NCBI GenBank assembly: GCA_944321295.1
Contig: CALUKU010000010.1
Coordinates: 1-64,000 of the forward strand
Source of the DNA: an uncultured Prevotella sp.
Lineage (GTDB): Bacteria; Bacteroidota; Bacteroidia; Bacteroidales; Bacteroidaceae
Direction: 5' to 3'
Length of the DNA: 64,000 nt
The position numbers and the translations under genes were made by a program. Each line of letters begins with the position of its first letter. The stretch's first letter is position 1. This document shows positions 42,407 to 50,684 of this stretch, one piece after another. Under the pieces are notes generated by a model that was not told the DNA's origin, ran no database searches, and saw only the letters and a program-made list of their open reading frames with translations.

Positions 42407-42414
42407 CAAATATA
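42407..42414 (-). promoter_or_regulatory. -7 box of the ABC-GntR operon
   Basis: The minus strand reads TATATTTG. The operator palindrome begins two bases further downstream. Confidence 0.65.
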
Positions 42415-42538
42415 GTATTGTTATCCGTCACTTGCAAGCTTTTCGGTGAAAAACAATCGGCCGCAACACAACTTTAACGTTTGTTCACCGCCTGCGGTAT
42501 AGAAGCCTTAGCTTGACAGACGAACCGCAAGAGGGGGG

Positions 42539-42787
42539 CATCAGCAGTTTCATTGGATGTAAATTCAATCTTACATTCAAATAGCAATAAAAGGCACAGA
42601 ACTTTGTAGGGACATAATTTATTATGTCCGCACGTTTCGAAGAAACGTATTTTATTAGCATTGTTTTCCGAATACGCCCCTACGTGGCGTGCGGACATAA
42701 TAAATTATGTCCCTACGACGGATGCGTTTTTTAGTCAGTGACCGCTCATAAGCGTATCATATGCATCCAACTGATTTGCGGATGAAC
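42539..42787. repeat. Composite palindromic unit with TAGGGACATAAT core (copy E)
   Basis: Left bracket CATCAGCAGTTTCATTGGAT (42539-42558) and right bracket CATCCAACTGATTTGCGGAT (42764-42783). The core at 42604-42719 is the best-preserved copy, with stems GCACGTTTCGAAGAAACGT and ATACGCCCCTACGTGGCGTG. It is followed directly by palindrome array 6. Confidence 0.8.
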
Positions 42788-42789
42788 CG

Positions 42790-42871
42790 CAAGAGGTAAC
42801 CTTTTAGGCGGCGAAAGGTTACCTTTTAGCGCCTAAAAGGCGGCAAATCGCAACGCAAAAGGCCACCTATT
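42790..42871. repeat. Phased AAAGG-CCTTT palindrome array 6
   Basis: Units AAGAGGTAACCTTTT, AAAGGTTACCTTTT, AAAAGGCGGCAAAT and AAAAGGCCACCTATT at about 22-base spacing. The tail ATTGATAATCAGGCGCTTAC (from 42880) is the reverse complement of the leader seen before arrays 7 and 8, so the array is inverted relative to them. Confidence 0.75.
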
Positions 42872-43126
42872 ACGAACGCATTGATAATCAGGCGCTTACA
42901 AAGGGCTGAAAACCCATGGGATAACCATAAGTAGGTACGTCGGCAGGATACCTACAAATGGGTATGCGCAACGGGCGGAACGGCGCTCCGCCAGCGTTTT
43001 AACATGGCGTGGGAGGCAAAATCACAGATTACGCCCGGCATGTTCACGCCTCTCCGTCGGCAGGGTCATCATTTGTTGTTATCGGGCCATCACAACGCCA
43101 TGACGGTTTTTACCGATTTTTAAGTA
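42872..43126. other. Intergenic region with a nested inverted repeat
   Basis: No gene was seen. ACCCAT (42912-42917) with ATGGGT (42958-42963) encloses GTAGGTA (42931-42937) with TACCTAC (42949-42955). A second hairpin GGCGGA...TCCGCC lies at about 42975-42992. It could be an operator or a small RNA of the porin operon. Confidence 0.35.
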
Positions 43127-43157
43127 TTGCTAACATTTTACATTCACCGTACCTTTG
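43127..43157 (+). promoter_or_regulatory. Promoter of the porin-imelysin-cytochrome locus
   Basis: TTG (43127-43129), 20 bases, TACCTTTG (43150-43157), followed 43 bases later by the start codon. It fits the Bacteroidota consensus well. Confidence 0.8.
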
Positions 43158-43199
43158 CAAGCACAAAAAATCCGTAATTACAAACAACATTATAATAAA

Positions 43200-44507
43200 A
43201 TGGTTAACATCAAGAAAACAACAGCATTGTGCGCGCTCGCCTGCTGCCTCGCGGCCGGCACCGCCCAGGCCCAGGTTTCGACGGCCGACAGCGTTTACCA
43301 GCACGCCAAGGGCAACCGCCTCAGCATTGGCGGCTACGGCGAGATAGCCTATTCGAGAAACTTTTACAGCGACAACCCGTTCCGTTACGCTAACCCGTCA
43401 TACTACAAGAACGACCCGTCGCACGGGCGCTTCGACATTCCCCACGCCGTGGTTTACCTCGGATACGACTTCGGCAAGGGCTGGACGATGGGCATGGAGA
43501 TTGAGTTCGAGCACGGCGGCAGCGGCGGCGCGATAGAGAAGGAGGCCGAGGAAGGCGGCGAATGGGAGGCCGAAACCGAGAAAGGCGGCGAGGTGGAGCT
43601 GGAGCAGTTTTGGGTGCAGAAGTCGTTCGCCGACTGGGCCAACATACGCTTCGGCCACATAGTGGTGCCCTTCGGACTCACCAACGCCCACCATGAGCCG
43701 CTCAACTTCTTCACCGTCTACCGCCCCGAGGGCGAGCGGACAATCATTCCCAGCACGTGGCACCAGACAGGCCTGTCGTTCTTCGGCCGCTCGGGCGACT
43801 TCCGTTACGAGCTGCAGTTCACCGGAGGACTTGACGCCATGTTCTTCGACCGCACCTATTGGATTGGCAAGGGCACGCAAAGCCCGTGGGAGTTCGAGGT
43901 CGCCAACAAGTTCGGACTGCTGGCGCGCATCGACAACTACACCGTGCCCGGCCTGCGCATAGGCCTCAGCGGCTACTACGGGAAGACGATGCACAACACG
44001 TTCCCTCACGACCTCGAGTCTGAAGGCAACCGATACAAGGACATTGAGGGCAACGTTTACCTCGGCTCAATCGACTTCACGTACAACGCCCACAACTGGA
44101 TTGCGCGCGGATACGCCGACTACGGCTACGTAAGCGACGCACAGGCAATCAGCGCAATCAAGGCAAACCAGTCGTCGGGCACGTCGCCCTACCGCAAGAC
44201 GGCGTTCGGTTCGCACGCCGTGGCGGTGAGCGTTGAGGCTGGTTACAACGTGTTCTCGCAGTTTGAGAAGCTGCGCCGCTCGGGGCAGAAGCTGTATGTC
44301 TTCGGCCATTACGAGTACTATGACTCTTACGTCAACAACGCTACGAACACCTACACCAGCAAGCAAATCGTGGCGGCGGGCGTCAACTATTACCCCGTTC
44401 CCCAAATCGCGGTCAAGGCTGAGTACAACCACCGCTTCCTCAAGAGCGGCTACAACGACGAGCCCGCGCTCAACATCGGAGTGGCATACGAGGGCTTTTT
44501 CCTGTAA
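43200..44507 (+). CDS. Outer membrane porin of the phosphate-selective porin O/P type with Glu-rich segment
   Basis: The start is set at the ATG at 43200 (MVNIKKTTAL); the longer frame upstream overlaps the promoter. The 435 residues have a signal peptide ending AQAQ (25) and a strand-rich barrel with IGGYGEIAYSRN (43-54), WANIRFGHIVVPFG (about 146-159) and a terminal aromatic YEGFFL. Residues 113-135 carry eleven Glu, an acidic stretch that could bind cations. It precedes an imelysin and a di-haem cytochrome gene, so it may pass metal ions or small chelates rather than phosphate. No TonB box or plug is present. Confidence 0.8.
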   Translation: MVNIKKTTALCALACCLAAGTAQAQVSTADSVYQHAKGNRLSIGGYGEIAYSRNFYSDNPFRYANPSYYKNDPSHGRFDIPHAVVYLGYDFGKGWTMGMEIEFEHGGSGGAIEKEAEEGGEWEAETEKGGEVELEQFWVQKSFADWANIRFGHIVVPFGLTNAHHEPLNFFTVYRPEGERTIIPSTWHQTGLSFFGRSGDFRYELQFTGGLDAMFFDRTYWIGKGTQSPWEFEVANKFGLLARIDNYTVPGLRIGLSGYYGKTMHNTFPHDLESEGNRYKDIEGNVYLGSIDFTYNAHNWIARGYADYGYVSDAQAISAIKANQSSGTSPYRKTAFGSHAVAVSVEAGYNVFSQFEKLRRSGQKLYVFGHYEYYDSYVNNATNTYTSKQIVAAGVNYYPVPQIAVKAEYNHRFLKSGYNDEPALNIGVAYEGFFL

Positions 44508-44538
44508 ACATATGGCTCTTTTAAATTATGGACAACCC

Positions 44539-44675
44539 TTGTAGGGACATAATTCATTATGTCCGCACGTTCTGAAAGAACGTTTTTGCTGTGCTGCGCT
44601 TATGTAATACGCCTCTTCGCGGCGTGCGGACATAATGAACCAAAGGTCAGCGTTAAGCTAATTATGTCCCTACAA
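44539..44675. repeat. TAGGGACATAAT palindromic element, copy F, with interrupted right arm
   Basis: The left arm TTGTAGGGACATAATTCATT is intact and the inner GTTCTGAAAGAAC and ATACGCCTCTTCGCGGCGTG stems are present. The right arm is split after GGACATAAT by about 23 foreign bases (44637-44659) before AATTATGTCCCTACAA. It lies between the porin and imelysin genes. Confidence 0.75.
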
Positions 44676-44719
44676 AGGCTGTGTAAACTTAGTATTCAAA
44701 CCCAAAAACAAATGTATAT

Positions 44720-46045
44720 ATGAAAATGAAAAACAATCTTTGGGCTGCGCTCTGCATAGGGGCGCTTGCCATGACGTCGCTGTCGGCGTGCAGCGACGAT
44801 GACGCCCCCGACCTCGGCGGCGACAAGGAGAACCCCGTAATAGGCAACCGCTGGAGCGGAATACAGGCCGAAATGTGGGAGGTTGCCAACCAGTACGTCA
44901 ACCAAGTGGTGTTCCCCACGTATAAGAACCTTGCCGCCTCGGCCGACGTCCTTTATGAAGAGGCCGTTAACATGCAGCAGAAGCACGACGCGGGAACGCT
45001 TACCGACGCCGACGTTGAGGCCGCATGCGACGCCTTCAAGACGGCGCGCGAATACTGGGAGAAGAGCGAAGCCTTCCTCTACGGCGCGGCTACGGACTAC
45101 AACCTCGACCCGCACATGGACTCATGGCCCCTCGATCAGGGCCAGATGGCCGACTTCATGTCTAACCCGACGATGGTTGCCGGCCTCTACAGCGACGACC
45201 CGATAGCCTTCGTCAACCAAAACAACGCCAACTTCGACACGGCCCTCGGCTTCCACGGACTTGAGTTCGTGCTCTTCCGCAACGGCGCTCCGCGCCCTGC
45301 GTCGGTGTTCGACGGCGTTGAAGATCATGAGAGTTTTGCCAACAAACCCACGGTGCAGTGCAAGGACGAGCTGGCGTTTCTCGTAGCCGTTGCAGGCGAC
45401 GTGCGCGACAACTGCTACCGTCTTGAGGTGTCATGGCTCGGTCTGCAGGCCAACACCGCCCACAAGGCGCGCGTCACCGAGCTTGGAGTGAAGACCCACG
45501 CGCTTGACGGTAACGGCTATTATTACGGCGCCGACATGCTCCTGGCGGGCACTGACGGCAGCTCTTACGCCTCAATCACCGCCGCGCTTGTAACCCTCGT
45601 GGGCGCTTCGGGCTGCGGAAACATTGCCAACGAGGTGGCCAGCCAGAAGATAGGACAGGCTTACCGCGTGGCTACGGGGCAGCCTTCGCTCGACCCGAAC
45701 GAGCCTGATGCCATCGACTACATCGAGTCACCGTACAGCAAGAGGTCGTACATCGACTACCGCGACAACATCTACAGCATTAAGAACAGCCTTTACGGCA
45801 ACATCGACCAGAGTGCCCCGGCAGAAAAGTCGGTAATGACTTTCCTGAAGAACAACGGTTACAGCGGCGCTGGCGACCTGCAGTCGGCGCTTGACAACGC
45901 CATCGCCAAACTGACGGCATGCGTCGAGAGCGGCGTCGCCTTCGTAGATAATCCGGGCGCGCAGCAGGCCGGCGACGCCATGGAAGCCGTCGACGCTCTC
46001 AACGGTCAGCTTGAGGCCGCGTCGCAGTGGATTGAGAAACAGTAA
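44720..46045 (+). CDS. Imelysin-family (M75/IrpA-like) lipoprotein
   Basis: The 441-residue protein has lipidated Cys24 (LSAC) followed by SDDDAPD, an acid-rich surface-export signal. It has the imelysin motif GxHxxE as GFHGLE (177-182; His179, Glu182) and the helical duplication of the family (GMQQKHDAGTLTDADVEAAC-like and C-terminal DALNGQLEAASQWIEKQ regions). Imelysins such as IrpA and EfeO-type proteins are linked to iron uptake; they are not active peptidases. It lies between the porin and the di-haem protein and would be the metal-binding partner of the system. Confidence 0.88.
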   Translation: MKMKNNLWAALCIGALAMTSLSACSDDDAPDLGGDKENPVIGNRWSGIQAEMWEVANQYVNQVVFPTYKNLAASADVLYEEAVNMQQKHDAGTLTDADVEAACDAFKTAREYWEKSEAFLYGAATDYNLDPHMDSWPLDQGQMADFMSNPTMVAGLYSDDPIAFVNQNNANFDTALGFHGLEFVLFRNGAPRPASVFDGVEDHESFANKPTVQCKDELAFLVAVAGDVRDNCYRLEVSWLGLQANTAHKARVTELGVKTHALDGNGYYYGADMLLAGTDGSSYASITAALVTLVGASGCGNIANEVASQKIGQAYRVATGQPSLDPNEPDAIDYIESPYSKRSYIDYRDNIYSIKNSLYGNIDQSAPAEKSVMTFLKNNGYSGAGDLQSALDNAIAKLTACVESGVAFVDNPGAQQAGDAMEAVDALNGQLEAASQWIEKQ

Positions 46046-46055
46046 CCTGGCATAA

Positions 46056-46133
46056 GCCTGCCACGCAGGCACAGCCATGCAGCCGTGCGCATCGTGACGT
46101 GTGATTATACCGCGCCAGCATGCGCATGGCTGT
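46056..46133 (+). other. Intercistronic hairpins between imelysin and di-haem genes
   Basis: GCCTGC-CAC-GCAGGC (46056-46070) and the pair ACAGCCATGC (46071-46080) / GCATGGCTGT (46124-46133), followed by AAGGCTTTT. It may be a weak terminator or mRNA-stabilising structure. Confidence 0.5.
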
Positions 46134-46192
46134 AAGGCTTTTCAGCTTAGGCGGGAAAAGATGATACAAAAACATTAATAAAAAACAGTAAA

Positions 46193-47914
46193 ATGAAGAA
46201 CATTTTTTATCCTTTCATCATGGCTTCGGCCGTGTTCGCCCTGTCGGCTTGTACCGACGAGGACGTGCAGAAGCTAAGCGTTGTGACCGACGCTAACTAC
46301 GTTGGCACGGCGCAGGGCGTGTTTACGGCCGAGGAATGGTATCCCGGCGGAAAGCTGGGAACCACCGAGAACGTCTACGCTGGCTGCTACGAGGACGAAA
46401 CTCCGGCAACCGAGGCGCAGGGACTTATGGACGAATTCAACGAGGGCGAGCAGATTTTCGAGCGCAGCGTCACTGTGAACACGGCGCCGTTCAAGGGTCT
46501 CGGCCCGGCCAGCACACGCCGCTCGTGCCTCGACTGCCACCCCAGCTACGGCCACGGAAAGCGTTTCGACACGTACACGACGGCCTACGGCAACGGCAAC
46601 GGCTACCTGCTCGTAATCTACCACCCCAACTCTCCCGGCTCTAACGACGGCCCCTACATCAGCGAGGTGACGGCAATGCCGCAGACGCAGGCCACAAGTC
46701 CGTTCCTGCCGCCTATCGACGAGAGCCAGATACAGATGCGTTGGGAGAAGGTGACGGCCATGGAGAGCGGCCTGCCGCTGCAATTCCCCGACGGCGAGAA
46801 ATATGAGTTGATTTACCCGGAGCTTAGTATTCCGCAGTCGGCGTTCAACACTTCGCCGAAGCCGGAGGACATCGAAATCCGCCTGGAGTCGACCATCGGC
46901 ATAATAGGCACAGGCCTCCTTGACGCCATCGAGGAAGACGACATACGTCAGCAGTACGCCTCAACGGCGGCGTATTATAAGGAAAAGGGCATGGACGTCA
47001 GCGAATATGTCAACCCGAGCTACTGGGACGCTGCCGCAAACGACTTCGCCGCAGGGGCGTGGTACACCACGTTCGGCAGCGCGGGACGCATGGCCGACGG
47101 CTCGCCCGGTGCCGAGCGAATGGTAAAGAGGTTCACTTACGCCCTGACGCGCGCCACGCTGCAGGACGGACCTGGCGCCAACGCAGTGTGGAACATCACG
47201 AACGTGAGCCGTCCCGACCGCCCGAAGCTCTACACCACCGACGCCTGGGCTAAGGCCATGTCGGAAAATCCTGACGTGATAAGCGCCATCAAGGCCGACC
47301 CGACGTCGCCTTACTACGCCGACACCGAGGAAGGAATTGCAGAGAAGGTGCTCAACCTGCTCAGCCCGAACACCAACCAGTTTGACAACCCGTGGCACAA
47401 CTTTGAGCCAGACATGACTACCGACCAGTTCTACGCACTCATGGTATGGCACCGCGGCCTGTCGATACCGCGCGCCCGCAACCTTAACGACCCCGACGTG
47501 CAGCGCGGCAAGGAGCTGTTCATGGAGATGGGTTGCGCCTCGTGCCACCGCCCGTCATGGACTACCGGCGACGACAACTACTGGACGCCCGAGTGCATAG
47601 CCGACCGTCCGCTGCCGCGTTATCAGAACCAGACTATATGGCCGTACAGCGACATGATGCAGCACAAGCTCTACATGAAGAACGACATTCACGGCTCGTG
47701 GTGCCGCACAACGCCGCTCTGGGGACGAGGACTCTCGCGCGTGAACACCGGCGCCGAGGACCGTCTGCACGACTGCCGCGCACGCAACGAGGTAGAGGCC
47801 ATCATGTGGCACGCTTACAGCAAGCAGAGCCACGCCTACGAGTCGGCCGAGAAGTTCTACAATCTGCCAAAGGCAGACAGGGACGCCGTGGTGAAGTTCC
47901 TGCAGTCGATATAA
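46193..47914 (+). CDS. Di-haem c-type cytochrome lipoprotein (DUF1111 / thiol oxidoreductase-like family)
   Basis: The 573-residue protein has lipidated Cys20 (LSAC) followed by TDEDVQ. It carries two c-type haem motifs: CLDCH (112-116, in RRSCLDCHPSYGHG) and CASCH (448-452, in MEMGCASCHRPSW). The arrangement and the segment ELFMEMGCASCH resemble the COG3488 di-haem oxidoreductases, distant relatives of MauG and cytochrome c peroxidase. Partners or substrates of such proteins are poorly known. Here it follows an imelysin and precedes a cytochrome c synthase, so it may change the redox state of iron or a chelate at the cell surface. Distal haem ligands cannot be named with confidence. Confidence 0.85.
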   Translation: MKNIFYPFIMASAVFALSACTDEDVQKLSVVTDANYVGTAQGVFTAEEWYPGGKLGTTENVYAGCYEDETPATEAQGLMDEFNEGEQIFERSVTVNTAPFKGLGPASTRRSCLDCHPSYGHGKRFDTYTTAYGNGNGYLLVIYHPNSPGSNDGPYISEVTAMPQTQATSPFLPPIDESQIQMRWEKVTAMESGLPLQFPDGEKYELIYPELSIPQSAFNTSPKPEDIEIRLESTIGIIGTGLLDAIEEDDIRQQYASTAAYYKEKGMDVSEYVNPSYWDAAANDFAAGAWYTTFGSAGRMADGSPGAERMVKRFTYALTRATLQDGPGANAVWNITNVSRPDRPKLYTTDAWAKAMSENPDVISAIKADPTSPYYADTEEGIAEKVLNLLSPNTNQFDNPWHNFEPDMTTDQFYALMVWHRGLSIPRARNLNDPDVQRGKELFMEMGCASCHRPSWTTGDDNYWTPECIADRPLPRYQNQTIWPYSDMMQHKLYMKNDIHGSWCRTTPLWGRGLSRVNTGAEDRLHDCRARNEVEAIMWHAYSKQSHAYESAEKFYNLPKADRDAVVKFLQSI

Positions 47915-47921
47915 TGAAAGG

Positions 47922-48090
47922 GATGGGCCGGATAAGCCCTATAAGCAAGGCTTAAGGATAAGCCTAATGAGCCGAATAAGCCCAATGAGCCGGATGCGCC
48001 GTTGCGGCACACGACCTGCATATTAGGCTTATCGGGCTTATTTGGCTTATCATCATAGCCTATCAATTTGGCTAATCAGGCTAATCGGGC
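47922..48090. repeat. GGCTTAT-rich palindromic repeat, copy 2
   Basis: Words such as GATAAGCCTAATGAGCC and AATAAGCCCAATGAGCC (47930-47990) return inverted as AGGCTTATCGGGCTTATTTG and GGCTAATCAGGCTAATCGGG (48024-48089). It lies between the di-haem gene and palindrome array 7. Confidence 0.65.
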
Positions 48091-48114
48091 ATACCACTTC
48101 TGCCATCGCCTATC

Positions 48115-48217
48115 TGCCTGATTATCAGACTACTTACAAAAGGCCGCCTTTTAGGCTCTGAAAGGCGGCCTTTCATCGTGTAAAAGGCGGCCTTTTGCAG
48201 AGCAAAAGACGGCCTAT
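48115..48217. repeat. Phased AAAGG-CCTTT palindrome array 7
   Basis: Leader GCCTGATTATCAGACTACTT then units AAAAGGCCGCCTTTT, AAAGGCGGCCTTT, AAAAGGCGGCCTTTT and AAAAGACGGCCTAT. Units 1 and 2 pair well. It stands 25 bases ahead of the CcsBA gene, so it may separate that gene from the upstream operon. Confidence 0.75.
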
Positions 48218-48241
48218 CGGAAAACAAGAAATATTTAGCGA

Positions 48242-50503
48242 ATGTTGCGCAAGATTCTTTTCACATCATACATACTTGTCGTGGCGTGCATGGCAGCCGC
48301 CACTTTCGTTGAGAAATACCATGGCACCGACTTCACCCACGCGGCCGTTTACGGCTCGTGGTGGTTCACGGCGCTGTGGACTTTGCTGGCAGCCGCGGCC
48401 GTGGCATACTTCGTCGGCCGCCGCATCAGGCGTCCGTCGGCCGTGGCGCTGCACGCCTCGTTCGTGCTGATACTGGCCGGAGCGCTGGCCACGCACGTGT
48501 CGGCAAGGCGCGGCATGGTCCACCTGCGCAGCGGACTGGCCGTCGACACCTACCAGACACTTGAGCCTGACGGCAGCGTAAGCGAGCACAAGCTGCCCTT
48601 CGCGCTAAGGCTCGACACGTTCGACATACGTTATCACGACGGCACTGCGGCCGAAGCCGACTACGTGTCGCGCTTCACCGTAATCGACGGCGACGGCGAA
48701 ACCCGCGCCGAGGTGTCGATGAACAACATCTACTCGCGCAACTCAATGCGCTTCTACCAGTCGTCTTACGACCGCGACATGCTGGGCAGCATACTCGCCG
48801 TAAACTACGACCCTTACGGCATACCGCTGACTTACGCCGGCTACGGCCTGCTGTTCGCCGCGTTCGCGTGGACGCTATTCGATCCAAAAGGGGCTTACCG
48901 CCGCCTGTTGCGGCACCCGCTGATGAGGAAAGGGGTGCTATCGCTGCTCGCTGCCGCCGCCCTGCCGTCGGCCGCCGGGGCGGCCACTACGCTGCCGAGG
49001 GAGTCGGCCGAGGCTTTCGGGCGGCTCAACATATTGTATAACAACAGGGTGTGCCCCGTGCAGACGTTCGCCATAGACTTCACCAAGAAGCTCTACGGCA
49101 GCCCCCGCTACAAGGACTACACGCCCGAACAGGTGCTCGCCGGCTTCATATTCTGGCCCGACGAGTGGTGCTCGGAGCCGATAGTCAGGGTTAAGGACGG
49201 CGCCCTCAGCGACCAGCTTCAGCTGCCACGCCACTGCGCCGTCAACACGTTTTTCAACGAGTTCGTGGGCGACTACGTGCTCGGCCCTTACGTGCGGGAA
49301 TATTACCAAGGGCAAGACGACAAGCTGCACAGGCAGGCGGCCGACATAGACGACCGCCTGATGATGATAATGGAGCTGCGCCGGGGCACGCTGCTGAAGG
49401 TGTTCCCCGTAACCTCGGGCGGCCGGACGACGTGGTACGCGCCGACCGACAACGTTACAGATACGCTCGTCACAGAGGCGCACCGTGCGTTCATAAAGAA
49501 TGTGTTCTCGCTGGTTTACCAGGAAGCGCTGGCCGGAAGAACGGCCAACACCGACAAGATAATAAGCAAAATAGCCGCTTATCAACAGAAAAACGCAGGC
49601 TCGTCGCTGCCGTCGGCCCTGCAGGTGAAGGCCGAGAGGGCGTATAACTCCGTGCCCTTCGCCACCATCCTGTTCATGCTTAACCTCACGGCGGGCGCTG
49701 CCTTGCTTGCGTTTACGATATGGCGGATGGTGAGGCGCAACGGCGCCGACAGGCTGACGCCGGGCGGCGGACGTGCCGCTAAAGCCGCAGCGGCCGCAGG
49801 CGCCGTCGTACTCGCAATCTCGCTGGCCGCCCTTACGGCGTGCCTTGCCCTAAGATGGATAATCAGCGGCCGCGTGCCCATGGCCAACGGCTACGAGACA
49901 ATGCTCGTTATGGCATGGTCGGTAATGCTCCTTTCGCTCATCGCCTGCCGCCGCTTCCGCATCATCACGCCCTTCGGCCTGCTCATGTCGGGCTTTTTCC
50001 TCCTCGTGTCACACATCAACCAGATGGACCCGCAGATAACCCACGTCATGCCAGTGCTGGCGTCGCCGCTGCTGAGCGTCCACGTTTCGGTCATCATGAT
50101 GTCGTTCGCGCTGCTGTCGCTGACGTTCGTCTGCGGACTGACGGCCGTCATGCTGCGCCTTATCAGGGGGCGCAACGCCGCCTCGCTGACCGAACAGACC
50201 GAGTCGCTCGCCCTGCTGTCGCGCCTCATGCTCTACCCCGCCTTGGCATTGTTGGCCGTCGGCGTGTTCGTCGGAGCCATCTGGGCTAACGTGTCTTGGG
50301 GCACCTACTGGAGCTGGGACGCAAAGGAAACATGGGGTTTGATAACGCTGATGGTCTACGCCGTAGCCGTACATGACGGCTCGTTACCTTTCCTGCGCCG
50401 CCCCATGGGCTACCATGTGTTCATGACATTGGCCTTCCTCACCATCCTGATGACTTACTTCGGAGTAAATTATTTCTTAGGCGGCATGCACTCGTATGCT
50501 TAG
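48242..50503 (+). CDS. Fused cytochrome c biogenesis protein CcsBA (System II)
   Basis: The 753-residue membrane protein joins a ResB/CcsB-like N-terminal part (helices about 8-27, 38-57 and 205-220; long outward-facing region about 245-460) to a CcsA-like C-terminal part with at least seven helices. The haem-handling motif WGTYWSWDAKETWGLI is at 686-701, with conserved His residues in SHINQMDPQ and SVHVSVIMM nearby. System II exports haem and attaches it to CxxCH motifs. It follows the di-haem protein gene on the same strand and is the obvious enzyme for maturing it. Confidence 0.92.
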   Translation: MLRKILFTSYILVVACMAAATFVEKYHGTDFTHAAVYGSWWFTALWTLLAAAAVAYFVGRRIRRPSAVALHASFVLILAGALATHVSARRGMVHLRSGLAVDTYQTLEPDGSVSEHKLPFALRLDTFDIRYHDGTAAEADYVSRFTVIDGDGETRAEVSMNNIYSRNSMRFYQSSYDRDMLGSILAVNYDPYGIPLTYAGYGLLFAAFAWTLFDPKGAYRRLLRHPLMRKGVLSLLAAAALPSAAGAATTLPRESAEAFGRLNILYNNRVCPVQTFAIDFTKKLYGSPRYKDYTPEQVLAGFIFWPDEWCSEPIVRVKDGALSDQLQLPRHCAVNTFFNEFVGDYVLGPYVREYYQGQDDKLHRQAADIDDRLMMIMELRRGTLLKVFPVTSGGRTTWYAPTDNVTDTLVTEAHRAFIKNVFSLVYQEALAGRTANTDKIISKIAAYQQKNAGSSLPSALQVKAERAYNSVPFATILFMLNLTAGAALLAFTIWRMVRRNGADRLTPGGGRAAKAAAAAGAVVLAISLAALTACLALRWIISGRVPMANGYETMLVMAWSVMLLSLIACRRFRIITPFGLLMSGFFLLVSHINQMDPQITHVMPVLASPLLSVHVSVIMMSFALLSLTFVCGLTAVMLRLIRGRNAASLTEQTESLALLSRLMLYPALALLAVGVFVGAIWANVSWGTYWSWDAKETWGLITLMVYAVAVHDGSLPFLRRPMGYHVFMTLAFLTILMTYFGVNYFLGGMHSYA

Positions 50504-50510
50504 TTTATAA

Positions 50511-50684
50511 AAATAGGAGTTAAGGAGTTAGGTAGTTAAGGAGTTAAGACAAATGTTCTGTTGTTTACGATTCGTATATCCGCAACAAAGCTATTGTCTT
50601 AACTCCTTAACTACCTAACTCCTTAACTCCTAATCATTCCCAAACTCTCCTTAACTACCTAACCCCTTAACTCCTAATCATTCA
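50511..50684. repeat. GGAGTTAAG/CTTAACTCC palindromic repeat, copy 2, with tandem duplication
   Basis: GGAGTTAAGGAGTTAGGTAG and TTAAGGAGTTAAGACAA face TTGTCTTAACTCCTTAACTA and CCTAACTCCTTAACTCC. The right arm is then duplicated (50607-50650 and 50651-50693), and the second copy runs into the last codons of recX. It could end both ccsBA and recX transcripts. Confidence 0.75.

Noticed and set aside
48242..50503. Two separate genes for ResB and CcsA
   Set aside because: The frame is open throughout and both domains are intact in one protein, as in other Bacteroidota.
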